Source of the DNA: CADEED01 sp035765415 | GTDB taxonomy: Bacteria > Pseudomonadota > Gammaproteobacteria > Steroidobacterales > Steroidobacteraceae | Reading direction: 5' to 3' | DNA length: 64,000 nt | NCBI GenBank assembly: GCA_035765415.1 | Contig: DASTXR010000008.1 | Span: forward strand, 1-64,000 | Part shown: in pieces, positions 1-8,322 of the stretch | How positions within the stretch are numbered: the stretch's first letter is position 1 | Layout: every line of letters begins with the position of its first letter | Position numbers and translations under genes: made by a program | Notes under the pieces: generated by a model | Databases searched by the model: none | Seen by the model: only the letters and a program-made list of their open reading frames with translations | What the model was told of the DNA's origin: nothing

Positions 1-227
1 AGGGCGGCGATCATAGCAGAACCGTTTTCGCGGTCGAGAACAAAGATAAGTTCAAGCCGAACAAGGACTTGGGCGGCCAGGCCCCTCCGGGGACGGGCCT
101 GGAACGGGATCGATGGCGCGCCGCGATGACACCTCTTCTATCCCACCATGCCGGGGTCCATCGCCCCTCTTCGAACTCCGGCGCGCATGAAGGCATCGTC
201 CTGCTCCGCAGTCAGACAACGCCTACC
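1..227. other. Left-edge stretch without an assignable gene
   Basis: No convincing gene was found. On the plus strand the third frame is open from base 3 to a TAA at 228-230 (75 codons), so this could be the C-terminal tail of a gene starting left of the window, but the translated residues match no family I recognise. A short inverted repeat (AGGCCC at about 77 and GGGCCT at about 94) lies inside it, without a following T-run. The minus-strand frame here also lacks protein-like character. Confidence 0.25.
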
Positions 228-289
228 TAACAATCGACCACACGTTGTTAAAGTCGCCCCTCATTTTTACTCACCTCAGGGGAAGTCCG
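228..289 (+). promoter_or_regulatory. Leader of the rsb operon with two inverted repeats
   Basis: TAACAA (228-233) and TTGTTA (245-250) form a 6-bp inverted repeat with an 11-base spacer, which could be an operator or a small hairpin. CCCCT (257-261) pairs with AGGGG (278-282), and the second arm is the Shine-Dalgarno sequence of the first gene (AGGGGA, 8 bases before the ATG at 290). No clear -35/-10 pair was picked out. The function of either repeat is inference. Confidence 0.3.
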
Positions 290-1135
290 ATGGCGGACGC
301 CACGATGTCAAACGTACTAAAGAAGAGTGGCAAAGAGATTCACGCCAACTGGGCAAGGGATCTCGGCAACAACCAGTCGGCCGGCAAGGGAAGAATCTCC
401 GCCGCCGAAATGGAACAGCAAACCGCAGAATTCATCAAACTGCTCACCGTCGCGTCCGAGCATGCAACTGCCGGCGACATTTCGTCGGCCGAGTTCAAGC
501 CGGTTCGGGATTTCCTCGAAGGTGTATCCCGCTCGCGCGTCGCGCAAGGGTTCTCGTCCGATGAAACGGCCAGCTTCATCTTCTCGTTGAAGAAGCCGTT
601 GTTCGCGGCGCTGCGCACGGACGCCGGCAAAGACGCCGATGCCCTCGCCGACCAGGTGTGGCGGGCCACCGAGCTGCTCGACGCGCTGGGCCTGCACACG
701 GTCAAGGCGTACCAGAAGTCGCGCGAAGAAGTCATCAACCGCCAGCAACGCGAGATGCTCGAGCTCTCGTCGCCGGTGGTGAAACTCTGGGAAGGCATCA
801 TCGCGCTCCCCATGATCGGGACGCTGGATTCGGCGCGCACGCAGGTGGTCATGGAGAACCTTCTGCAGAAGGTCGTGGAGACCGGTGCGCAGATTGCGAT
901 CCTGGACATCACGGGTGTGCCGACGGTCGACACGCTGGTCGCGCAGCACTTGCTGAAGACAGTCACGGCGCTGCGGCTCATGGGCGCGGAATGCATCATC
1001 TCGGGCGTGCGCCCGCAGATCGCCCAGACCATCGTGCACCTGGGCGTAGACCTGCAGGGAGTGACGACCAAGGCGAACCTCGCCGATGCGCTGGCGCTTG
1101 CGCTCAAGCGCACCGGCATGTCGCTCAAGCAATAG
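290..1135 (+). CDS. rsbR: RsbR-type stressosome scaffold, STAS domain
   Basis: A 281-aa protein with an N-terminal helical sensor region (about residues 1-150) and a C-terminal STAS domain (about 160-275). The motif LDITGVPTVDT matches the region holding the RsbT-phosphorylated threonines in RsbR proteins. In known stressosomes RsbR and RsbS form the core that holds the kinase RsbT until stress. The reading frame opens at 245, but ATG 290 has an AGGGGA ribosome site at good spacing, so it is preferred. First gene of a six-gene operon; rsbS starts 7 bases after its stop. The signal sensed cannot be read from the sequence. Confidence 0.9.
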   Translation: MADATMSNVLKKSGKEIHANWARDLGNNQSAGKGRISAAEMEQQTAEFIKLLTVASEHATAGDISSAEFKPVRDFLEGVSRSRVAQGFSSDETASFIFSLKKPLFAALRTDAGKDADALADQVWRATELLDALGLHTVKAYQKSREEVINRQQREMLELSSPVVKLWEGIIALPMIGTLDSARTQVVMENLLQKVVETGAQIAILDITGVPTVDTLVAQHLLKTVTALRLMGAECIISGVRPQIAQTIVHLGVDLQGVTTKANLADALALALKRTGMSLKQ

Positions 1136-1142
1136 TTGCCAC

Positions 1143-1526
1143 GTGGAACGCATCCCAATACTTCGGATGGGCGAGTTCCTGCTCGTCACCATCCAGATCG
1201 ACATGCATGACCAGATGGCCCTCAAATTGCAGGACGACCTGTCGAACGCCATCATCAAAAACGCCACCCGCGGCGTGCTCATCGACATTTCCACGCTGGA
1301 AATGGTCGATTCGTTCATCGGCCGCATGGTCGCGGACATCTCGAGCATCGGGAAAATCCTCGGGGCGGAGACCATACTCGTCGGCATGCAACCGGCGGTC
1401 GCCATCACCCTGGTCGAGCTGGGATTATCACTGCCTGGCGTGGCCACGGCACTCAACGTCGAACGCGGCATGGTGTTGTTGCGTCGAAAGATAGACGCGG
1501 ACGGCACTGATGTCAGCGAACATTAA
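1143..1526 (+). CDS. rsbS: RsbS-type stressosome core protein, STAS domain
   Basis: A single STAS-domain protein of 127 aa. GTG at 1143 is taken as start because it gives the typical RsbS N-terminus V-ERIPILRMGEFLL; an upstream in-frame ATG at 1086 would lie inside rsbR. The IDISTLEMVDSFIGR segment carries the serine expected to be phosphorylated by RsbT. The 3' end overlaps rsbT by 17 bases. There is no strong ribosome site, so translation is probably coupled to rsbR. Confidence 0.9.
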   Translation: MERIPILRMGEFLLVTIQIDMHDQMALKLQDDLSNAIIKNATRGVLIDISTLEMVDSFIGRMVADISSIGKILGAETILVGMQPAVAITLVELGLSLPGVATALNVERGMVLLRRKIDADGTDVSEH

Positions 1527-1914
1527 AGGCGAAGCACCACTGCGTTCCGATCACGACATCGTGATGGCGCGCCAGCAGGTCCGGCGCCTGACCCAGGAAC
1601 TGAAATTCTCGCTCGTCGACCAGACCAAGATGGTCACCGCGGCGAGCGAGCTCGCGCGCAACGCGCTCATCTACGGCGGCGGTGGGAGGATGGAATGGGA
1701 GATCCTGCACGTCGACGGTCGCCGCGGTCTGCGGCTCAGGTTCGCCGATGACGGCCCGGGCATTCCCAATCTCGAGCTCGCGATGACCGATGGCTGGACC
1801 TCGGGCAACGGACTCGGCATGGGCCTCACGGGCTCGAAGCGGCTGGTCAACGAATTCGACATCGACACCAAGGTGGGCGCGGGAACCCGCGTGACGATCG
1901 CGCGATGGACCTAG
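1510..1914 (+). CDS. rsbT: RsbT-type serine/threonine kinase
   Basis: A 134-aa GHKL-fold kinase. Visible motifs are the N box (SELARNALIYGGGG), the G1 box (DDGPGIPN) and the G2 box (GNGLGMGLTGSKRL). RsbT phosphorylates RsbR and RsbS and is then released to act on a partner. In Bacillus that partner is the phosphatase RsbU, which is absent here, so the histidine kinase or hybrid downstream is the natural candidate (inference). It overlaps rsbS at its start and the next gene by 10 bases at its end. Confidence 0.9.
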   Translation: MSANIKGEAPLRSDHDIVMARQQVRRLTQELKFSLVDQTKMVTAASELARNALIYGGGGRMEWEILHVDGRRGLRLRFADDGPGIPNLELAMTDGWTSGNGLGMGLTGSKRLVNEFDIDTKVGAGTRVTIARWT

Positions 1915-2894
1915 CAGTGACAACCCGCGTTCGGAGCGCGCAGCAGCGCTATGTCATCGACGATTCCAGCAAGGTCGGCGAGGCGCGCCGCGCCGCGCAG
2001 GCCATGGCCAGCTTCGAGTTCACCGCCGAGATCGCCGGCAAGGTGTCGATCGCCGCCACGGAGCTGGCTAACAACCTGCTGCGCCACGCGAACGGCGGCG
2101 AGCTGCTGATCCAGGTGATGGGCGACGACTCCGCCGTCGTCGAGCTGCTGGCCATCGATCGTGGCCCCGGCATGAGCAACATCGAGCGTTGCCTGAGCGA
2201 CGGGTATTCCACGATCGGCACACCCGGCACCGGCCTGGGCGCTGTGCGCCGGCTGGCGACCGAGTTCGACATCCATTCGGTGCCTGGCGAAGGCACGATA
2301 GTCATGGCGCGGTTCGGAGCCGGCACCGGCGCGCGACACGGCGCGATCAACATCGCGCTCGAAGGCGAAATCGAGTGCGGCGATGCCTGGTGCCTGCGGC
2401 AGGATTCGCAGGGCTTCGCGCTATTCGTCGTGGACGGCCTCGGTCACGGTACGTTCGCAGCCGAGGCGGCGCGCACCGCGGTCGGCGCATTTGCGCTGGG
2501 GCCGTTCGCGGAACCGCAGGAAATCATGGTGCGCGCCAACGGGCTCATGTCGAAGACCCGCGGTGGCGCGGCGGCCTGCGCACGCGTCGTGGGCGACAAG
2601 GTTTCCTATGCGGGCGTCGGCAATATTTCCGGCACGCTGATCTGCGTCGGCAAGTCGCAGGGCCTGGTGTCGCATAACGGCACGCTCGGCGCGTTTCCGC
2701 GTCGCGCCTCGCAGTTCGAATACCTCCGCGAGCCGGGCGCGCTGCTGATCATGCATTCCGACGGCGTGTCCGCGCGCTGGGATCTGAAGAGCCGTCCCGA
2801 CCTGCTGGTGCGCCATCCGGCGATCATTGCCGGCGCCATCTATCGCGACCATGGTCGCGGACGCGATGACGCGACCGTGGTGGTGGTGAGCTGA
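1905..2894 (+). CDS. RsbT-like kinase fold fused to RsbX/SpoIIE-type phosphatase
   Basis: A 329-aa two-domain protein. Residues about 10-140 are a second GHKL ATPase-like domain with an N box (TELANNLLRHANGG), DRGPGMSN and GTPGTGLGAVRRL. Residues about 150-329 are a PP2C/SpoIIE-like phosphatase with VVDGLGHG, HSDGV and RDDATVVVV. RsbX in Bacillus dephosphorylates RsbR and RsbS to reset the stressosome, so this protein may combine phosphorylating and resetting activity. The fusion is seen directly; which activity dominates is unknown. It starts inside rsbT, and its TGA shares its last base with the next ATG (TGATG). Confidence 0.85.
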   Translation: MDLAVTTRVRSAQQRYVIDDSSKVGEARRAAQAMASFEFTAEIAGKVSIAATELANNLLRHANGGELLIQVMGDDSAVVELLAIDRGPGMSNIERCLSDGYSTIGTPGTGLGAVRRLATEFDIHSVPGEGTIVMARFGAGTGARHGAINIALEGEIECGDAWCLRQDSQGFALFVVDGLGHGTFAAEAARTAVGAFALGPFAEPQEIMVRANGLMSKTRGGAAACARVVGDKVSYAGVGNISGTLICVGKSQGLVSHNGTLGAFPRRASQFEYLREPGALLIMHSDGVSARWDLKSRPDLLVRHPAIIAGAIYRDHGRGRDDATVVVVS

Positions 2895-3730
2895 TGTCCG
2901 CCGACCTGCAAGCGCAGCTCCTGGCACGCGACGCGGACATCGCCGCATTGCGCGAGGAGCTGGAAGAAACCAATCGCGGAGTGCTGGCGCTGTACGCCGA
3001 GCTCGACGACAAGGCGGCCGAGCTGCGCGAGGCCACCGAGCTCAAGAGCCGCTTCCTTTCGTACATGAGCCACGAATTCCGTACACCGCTCACCTCCATG
3101 TCGAGCATCACCGGCATCCTGCTGTCGCGCATGGATGGGCCGCTGACGCCCGAGCAGCAGAAACAGGTGGAATTCATCCGCTCGTCCGCGCGCGAGCTCA
3201 CCGACATGGTGGGCGACCTGCTCGATCTCGCCAAGGTCGAAGCGGGCCGCGTCACCATTTCGCCGGAATGGTTCGAGATGGTGGATCTGTTCTCGGCGCT
3301 GCGCGGCATGTTCAAACCCATCGTCGCGAGCAGCGCCATCTCGCTGGTCTTCGATGAACCGCGCGACGACATCAAGCTGTTCACCGACGACAAGAAGCTT
3401 TCGCAGATCCTGCGCAATTTCATATCCAACGCGCTCAAGTTCACGCCCGAAGGTGAAGTGCGGGTCACCGCGGCGCTGCTGCCGCAGGATCGTGTGGAAT
3501 TCGCGGTCACCGACACGGGCATCGGCATCGCGGCCGAGCACCTGCCCAACCTGTTCGATGATTTCGTGCAGCTCGACGTTCGCCTGCAGAAACGACTTCG
3601 CGGCTCGGGCCTCGGCCTTTCGCTATCGCGCAAGTTCGCCACGCTGCTCGGCGGCGAGGTGCATGCCGAAAGCGAGCTCGGCAAGGGTTCGCGCTTTTCC
3701 GTGACGCTGCCCATCAAGCTGCCCACATGA
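2894..3730 (+). CDS. Soluble sensor histidine kinase with N-terminal coiled coil
   Basis: A 278-aa kinase without membrane segments. Residues about 3-50 form a heptad-rich coiled coil. HisKA follows, with the phospho-acceptor His60 in YMSHEFRTPL. HATPase_c motifs are the N box (NFISNALKFTPEG), TDTGIGI and GSGLGLSLS. The lack of a sensor domain suggests that input comes from other operon proteins, such as freed RsbT. It overlaps the next gene by ATGA. Confidence 0.88.
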   Translation: MSADLQAQLLARDADIAALREELEETNRGVLALYAELDDKAAELREATELKSRFLSYMSHEFRTPLTSMSSITGILLSRMDGPLTPEQQKQVEFIRSSARELTDMVGDLLDLAKVEAGRVTISPEWFEMVDLFSALRGMFKPIVASSAISLVFDEPRDDIKLFTDDKKLSQILRNFISNALKFTPEGEVRVTAALLPQDRVEFAVTDTGIGIAAEHLPNLFDDFVQLDVRLQKRLRGSGLGLSLSRKFATLLGGEVHAESELGKGSRFSVTLPIKLPT

Positions 3731-5634
3731 GCAACGCGCCTCTCTACAAGATTCAGAACCAGAAGATCGTCGTCGTCGACGACAATCCGGCCTCGCTGTA
3801 CTCCACCTCGCGAATCCTGAGGTCCGGAGGATTCGAGGTCATCGAAGCCACGACGGGCGCCGAAGCGCTGGTGGCAGCCGAGCAGGACGTCGGCCTGATC
3901 GTGCTCGACATCAATCTGCCGGACATCGATGGACTCGAGGTGTGCCGCCGCCTGCGCGCGCGAACACACACTTCGTTCCTGCCCATCGTCCATCTGACGG
4001 CCACCTTCGTGGCCCACGATGACCACCAGCAGGGCCTGTCCGCCGGCGGTGACAGCTATCTCACACACCCGGTGGATCCGCCCGTGCTCATCGCCACGGT
4101 GCGCGCGCTTCTGTTCGCGCGCCAGGCCGACATCGTCCGTCGCAGCACCGACGCGCGTTTCCGCGCCGTGTTCGAGCTCGCCTCGAGCGGCATTGCGCTG
4201 TTCGACACCCACCTGGTCTATCAGGATGTGAATCCCGAGTTCTGCCGCATCGTGGGTCGCACGCGCGCGGACATCATCGGCAAGCGTTGCATCGATCTCA
4301 TCGCACCGGGCCACGAAGACCTCTGCAAGAATCTGCACAATGCGCTCGCCGACGGCGGACGCTGGGAAGGCACCATGCCGATCACTCGGCCCGACGGCAG
4401 CGTCGCCGATGTCGAGTGGCGCATGGCCGCGGACAACAGCCACGGCGCGCGCATCGCGATTGCGACCAATATCACCGAGCGCGAAAAGCTGCTGGCCAGC
4501 GAGCGCGCGGCGCGCACCGAAGCCGAACGCAGCAACCAGCTCAAGGATGAATTCCTCGCCACGTTGTCGCACGAGCTGCGCAATCCACTGAATGCGATGC
4601 TGGGCTGGGCCACGGTGCTGCGCCGGAAGAATGTGCCGCCGGCCATGCTCGAGCAGGGGCTCGACGCGATCGAGCGCAACTCGCGCGTGCAGAGCCATCT
4701 CATCGAGGATCTGCTCGACTTCGCCGGCATCCGCTTCGGCAAGATGCGTGTCGACGTGGACGCGATTCCGCCCGCGCGCACGATCATGGCGGCCGTGGAA
4801 GTCGTGAGCCCGCAGGCTCAGAAGAAAGGCGTTGCGCTGCACGTGGACATCGCCGATCCGGACTCGCACGTGATGGCCGACGATTCGCGGCTCCAGCAGA
4901 TCGTCTGGAACCTGCTCACCAACGCCATCAAGTTCACGCCCACCGGCGGCAGCATCGAAGTGACGGCGCGCGCCGATGACGGCCAGTATGAAATTGCCGT
5001 GACCGACAGCGGCCGCGGCATCAGCCCTGAGTTCCTGCCGCAGATCTTCGAACGATTCAGCCAGCAGGAATCCGGCGCCGGCAAGAGCTTCGCCGGGCTC
5101 GGCATCGGCCTCACCATCGTCAAGCACCTGGTGGACATCCACCACGGCACGATCAGCGTGGCCAGCGAGGGCGTGGGCAAGGGCGCGACGTTTCGCGTAC
5201 GCCTGCCGCTCACCGACAAACGACCCAGCGCGATCCCGACGGATCAGACCACGCGGTTGCGCAAGATGCGCATCCTGGTCGTCGAGGACGACGCCGATGC
5301 GCGCGCGCTCATCACGCGTATCCTGACCGATGCCGGCGCGCAGGTGAGCGACGTGAGCACCGCCGAGGAAGCGATCGCGCGCATCAAGGCGGAGACTCCG
5401 GATCTGCTGGTCAGCGACATCGGCATGCCGCAGCTCGACGGCTACCAACTCCTGCGCAACGTGCGCGCCGCCGGGTTCGATGAAAAGAAGCTACCGGCGA
5501 TAGCGCTCACGGCGTTCTCGCGCGTGCAGGATCGCGCCGATGCGCTGGCCGCCGGCTTTCAGATGCACCTCGCCAAGCCCGTGAAAGCCGAAGCGCTCAT
5601 GGCCGCGGTGGCCTCTCTCATGCAGCGGAAATAG
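3727..5634 (+). CDS. Hybrid histidine kinase, REC-PAS-HisKA-HATPase-REC
   Basis: A 635-aa cytoplasmic protein. REC1 spans about residues 12-128 with acceptor Asp61 (VLDINLPDIDG). A PAS domain covers about 140-255. HisKA has His282 in LSHELRNPL. HATPase_c is at about 385-500 (NLLTNAIKFTPTG, TDSGRGI). REC2 is at about 513-630 with Asp564 (VSDIGMPQLDG) and the usual lysine in LAKPVK. REC1 has YLTHPVDP, with His114 where the conserved lysine normally sits. No DNA-binding or GGDEF output is present. Last gene of the stressosome operon; its end overlaps the convergent FkbM gene by 17 bases. Confidence 0.9.
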   Translation: MSNAPLYKIQNQKIVVVDDNPASLYSTSRILRSGGFEVIEATTGAEALVAAEQDVGLIVLDINLPDIDGLEVCRRLRARTHTSFLPIVHLTATFVAHDDHQQGLSAGGDSYLTHPVDPPVLIATVRALLFARQADIVRRSTDARFRAVFELASSGIALFDTHLVYQDVNPEFCRIVGRTRADIIGKRCIDLIAPGHEDLCKNLHNALADGGRWEGTMPITRPDGSVADVEWRMAADNSHGARIAIATNITEREKLLASERAARTEAERSNQLKDEFLATLSHELRNPLNAMLGWATVLRRKNVPPAMLEQGLDAIERNSRVQSHLIEDLLDFAGIRFGKMRVDVDAIPPARTIMAAVEVVSPQAQKKGVALHVDIADPDSHVMADDSRLQQIVWNLLTNAIKFTPTGGSIEVTARADDGQYEIAVTDSGRGISPEFLPQIFERFSQQESGAGKSFAGLGIGLTIVKHLVDIHHGTISVASEGVGKGATFRVRLPLTDKRPSAIPTDQTTRLRKMRILVVEDDADARALITRILTDAGAQVSDVSTAEEAIARIKAETPDLLVSDIGMPQLDGYQLLRNVRAAGFDEKKLPAIALTAFSRVQDRADALAAGFQMHLAKPVKAEALMAAVASLMQRK

Positions 5635-6385
5635 CGTCGGTTCGCCGGAACAGGAAGTCGTGGTGCGAAAGCGCTTCGAGCATCGTGTATCGCGGGCCCA
5701 GGAAATCCGTGACGGCATCGAGCTGTTCGGTTTCGATGAGCAGGTATCGCGGCGCGTGGCGCGCCATGTCGAGCCCCTTGAGCACCTCGAGCTCGAATCC
5801 TTCGACGTCGAGTGAAAAGAAATCCACGGTCGCGATGCGCAGCTCGTCGAGCACGTTGGACAGCGCGCGCACGCGCGTGCGCACGAGCTCGGGCGCGGTG
5901 CCGCCGAATTCGCGCGCGCCGATCGACGCGTGCTGTCGCACCGAGCGGCCATGCAGCAGTTTTTCATCCACGCTCACCGGCAGGCTCATGAGTCCGCCGG
6001 CCAGTATCTCCAGTTCCTCGCCATCCTTGTCGAACGGCCCCAGGCCGCAGTTCACCACGTGCGCGTCGCGCGCGCGTTCGCACATGCGGAAGTACTTGGG
6101 CACGGGCTCCACCAGCAGGCCCTTCCAGCCATACTTGTTCTCGAGGAAGTAGCTGTTCGACTGCGCGATGCCGTCGTTCGCGCCGGCTTCGATGAAAGTG
6201 CCGTCACGGAAGTCGAGATATTTCTCGAGCTTGCGGTCCATGCCGTACAGCGCCGTGTAAGGGCGGCCTAACCACACATTCACGCGCATGGACAGCCGCC
6301 GCCAGTGAAACATCATCTGCTCGAGCGAGCCGCCGAAGATGTTGATCAGCGCGAACTTGATGGACTTGCGGAATCCTGTATGCAT
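5618..6385 (-). CDS. FkbM-family methyltransferase
   Basis: A 255-aa SAM-dependent methyltransferase. FIEAGANDGIAQSN is the SAM-binding motif I, and VDFFSLDVEGFELEVLKGLD is the FkbM-family signature. FkbM enzymes O-methylate sugars and polyketides. At the promoter-distal end of a glycan operon it probably methylates a sugar of the polysaccharide (inference). The ATG at 6385 has a good AAGGAG site 6 bases away, 10 bases after the stop of the preceding glycosyltransferase gene. Confidence 0.85.
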   Translation of the reverse strand: MHTGFRKSIKFALINIFGGSLEQMMFHWRRLSMRVNVWLGRPYTALYGMDRKLEKYLDFRDGTFIEAGANDGIAQSNSYFLENKYGWKGLLVEPVPKYFRMCERARDAHVVNCGLGPFDKDGEELEILAGGLMSLPVSVDEKLLHGRSVRQHASIGAREFGGTAPELVRTRVRALSNVLDELRIATVDFFSLDVEGFELEVLKGLDMARHAPRYLLIETEQLDAVTDFLGPRYTMLEALSHHDFLFRRTDAISAA

Positions 6386-6395
6386 GAGCGCTCCT

Positions 6396-7607
6396 TCAGA
6401 CAGCGGGCCAGCGGGTGTCGGGAAGCGTATCCGCCGAAGACAAAAGCTGCGGCCGCAGCACCTGGCTGTACACGCTTTCCATGCGGTCGAGCGAGCGGCT
6501 CCAGTCGAACTCCTGCTCGACGCGCGCGCGGTTGTAACTTCCCATGCTGGCCTGCAATTCGCGGCTCACGAGGATCTCGGCGAGCGCATCCGCGAGGCTG
6601 AATGCGTCGCGCATGGGCACCACGCGGCCGCCTTCGCGATGCACGAGGTATGGCGGACCGCCCACGTTGGTCGTGACCACGGGCACGGCGGAGGCCATCG
6701 CCTCCAACAAGGTCATGCCGAAGGGTTCGCCGTACGACGGCATGCAGTACACCGAGTGCGCCCGCATGATGGTCGCCACGTCTTCGCGCGCGGCGCGGCC
6801 GCGACGGAAGATTCGATCGCGAAAAGGCGAAGCGGCAATGCGCGCATCCACCGCCCCGCTCTCGCGACCGTCGCCCCAGATCTCGAGCGTGGCTTCGGGC
6901 ACGCGCGCCGCCACGACGTCGAATGCTTCCAGCAGCGTGAAGATTCCCTTCCAGTACTCGAGCACGGCCAGGAACAGGATGCTGGAGCCCTTCGGCATCT
7001 CCTCGCGCGGCGGATATTCCCGGCTGTGAATGCCGTGGCTGATGACATGCACGCGGCTCGCCCGCGCCGCGCGCGAGCGCACTCGCTCGATGGCCGCCGG
7101 ACAGGTGATGATGAGTGCATCCGCCTGGGCCTGCTGCAGCGAAGCGAGCAGGTCGCGCACGCGATGCTTGACGCGCGCCAGCACGCTGGGCGGCTTCGGA
7201 GGACCGAAGGCCTCGGCCGCCCAGTGACCCGAGTACGGCCCCAGGATCAAAGGCACACCGCTGCCCAGCAATGCGAGGCTCAGTCCCGTCTCCACGGGTG
7301 TGAACTGCTGCGCGAGATCGAACTGCACTTGCTTGTGCAGTGACCTGAACAGTTTGCGTACGCCCATCACGTACCGCAGACGCGTGCGCGCGCCCGGGCG
7401 GCGAACGTCGGTGCCGGGTATCCGATGCAGGTGCATGCGCGGCGGAACCGCGCCGCGCAGTTCGACGCGTGGCGTCGCGATGTGCAGCGTGTGGCCGCGC
7501 TCGGCAAGGCCGCGCAGGTAGTTGTAGTCGATCCACCCGGCGCCGTTCGGCAGATGGTCGGTGAGCGAGTCCGAGGGATGAACCACGAAAATATTCAACG
7601 GCTTCAT
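6396..7607 (-). CDS. GT4-family glycosyltransferase
   Basis: A 403-aa GT-B fold enzyme. The N-terminal half starts MKPLNIFVVHPSDSLTDHLP. The C-terminal half has SYGEPFGMTLLEAMASAVPV, the E-x7-E nucleotide-sugar motif of GT4. ATG 7607 is chosen over upstream codons because AGGGGATG lies 5 bases before it and the previous gene stops 13 bases upstream. It likely adds a sugar to the lipid-linked repeat unit; donor and acceptor cannot be told. Confidence 0.88.
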   Translation of the reverse strand: MKPLNIFVVHPSDSLTDHLPNGAGWIDYNYLRGLAERGHTLHIATPRVELRGAVPPRMHLHRIPGTDVRRPGARTRLRYVMGVRKLFRSLHKQVQFDLAQQFTPVETGLSLALLGSGVPLILGPYSGHWAAEAFGPPKPPSVLARVKHRVRDLLASLQQAQADALIITCPAAIERVRSRAARASRVHVISHGIHSREYPPREEMPKGSSILFLAVLEYWKGIFTLLEAFDVVAARVPEATLEIWGDGRESGAVDARIAASPFRDRIFRRGRAAREDVATIMRAHSVYCMPSYGEPFGMTLLEAMASAVPVVTTNVGGPPYLVHREGGRVVPMRDAFSLADALAEILVSRELQASMGSYNRARVEQEFDWSRSLDRMESVYSQVLRPQLLSSADTLPDTRWPAV

Positions 7608-7620
7608 GCGAGCATCCCCT

Positions 7621-8322
7621 TCATTCGACATAGCCGCGCACGCGGCGAAAGTATTCGGCATCGCGATCGAGCGGCTTCACCGGCAATGCGGGCACGCCCG
7701 AGTACAGCGTGAACGGCTCGGCGTAGGCGCGCGCCAGCGACGAGCCCGCGGCCAGCACCGAACAATCCGGTAGTTCGGCGCCTTTGAGCACCACGCAGGA
7801 CGTGCCCACGAAGCAATAGCGGCCGATGCGCACGGGCGCCGACACCTGCCGGTTGCGACGGAAATCGATGGCATGCGTCAGGATCTGCGAGCGGGCGCCG
7901 CCCAGCGTGGCGAAGTCGCCGATGTCGACGCGGTTCGAGCAATCGACGTAATGGCGTGACGTCATCGCCGCGTGCCGGCCCATGACGAACGCGGGATCGC
8001 GCGCCGATTCTTCGGTGAAGTGTTTGCCGTGACCGGCGCCGAGACCCGAAATCCAGTTGAAGTCGCCGATGGTGGCGCTCTCGCCGAGATCGACGCGCAC
8101 GCCTTTCACGACGTTGAAATGCCCGATGCGCGCCGCAGCGCCCATCTGCAACGAGGTGCAGCCGATGAGCGAGAAGCCGATGCGCGCGTTTTCGCCGAAT
8201 GAATAGCCACACAACATGCGCAGCAGCCATCGCCGGATGGCCCATGGCAGAACCAGCGAGATCGCCGACACGATGAGCGCGCGGCGCGGACTGACACGGC
8301 GTGGCGTGGGCAGGAAGTTCAC
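7621..8322 (-). CDS. Left-handed beta-helix (hexapeptide) acyltransferase
   Basis: A 233-aa protein. A hydrophobic N-terminus (ALIVSAISLVLPWAIRRWLL) is followed by degenerate hexapeptide repeats (ARIGFS, ARIGHF, ATIGDF, VDIGDF, VRIGRY), and it ends like WcaF/Cys-type O-acetyltransferases (YSGVPALPVK). GTG 8322 overlaps the stop of the preceding gene (GTGA); the frame runs further upstream but only as antisense noise. It probably O-acetylates the polysaccharide. Confidence 0.82.
   Translation of the reverse strand: MNFLPTPRRVSPRRALIVSAISLVLPWAIRRWLLRMLCGYSFGENARIGFSLIGCTSLQMGAAARIGHFNVVKGVRVDLGESATIGDFNWISGLGAGHGKHFTEESARDPAFVMGRHAAMTSRHYVDCSNRVDIGDFATLGGARSQILTHAIDFRRNRQVSAPVRIGRYCFVGTSCVVLKGAELPDCSVLAAGSSLARAYAEPFTLYSGVPALPVKPLDRDAEYFRRVRGYVE

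Noticed and set aside
2824..5448. 874-residue open frame on the minus strand
   Set aside because: Antisense to the histidine kinase and hybrid genes, which have clear domains. It arises from high-GC codon bias and its sequence shows no family likeness.
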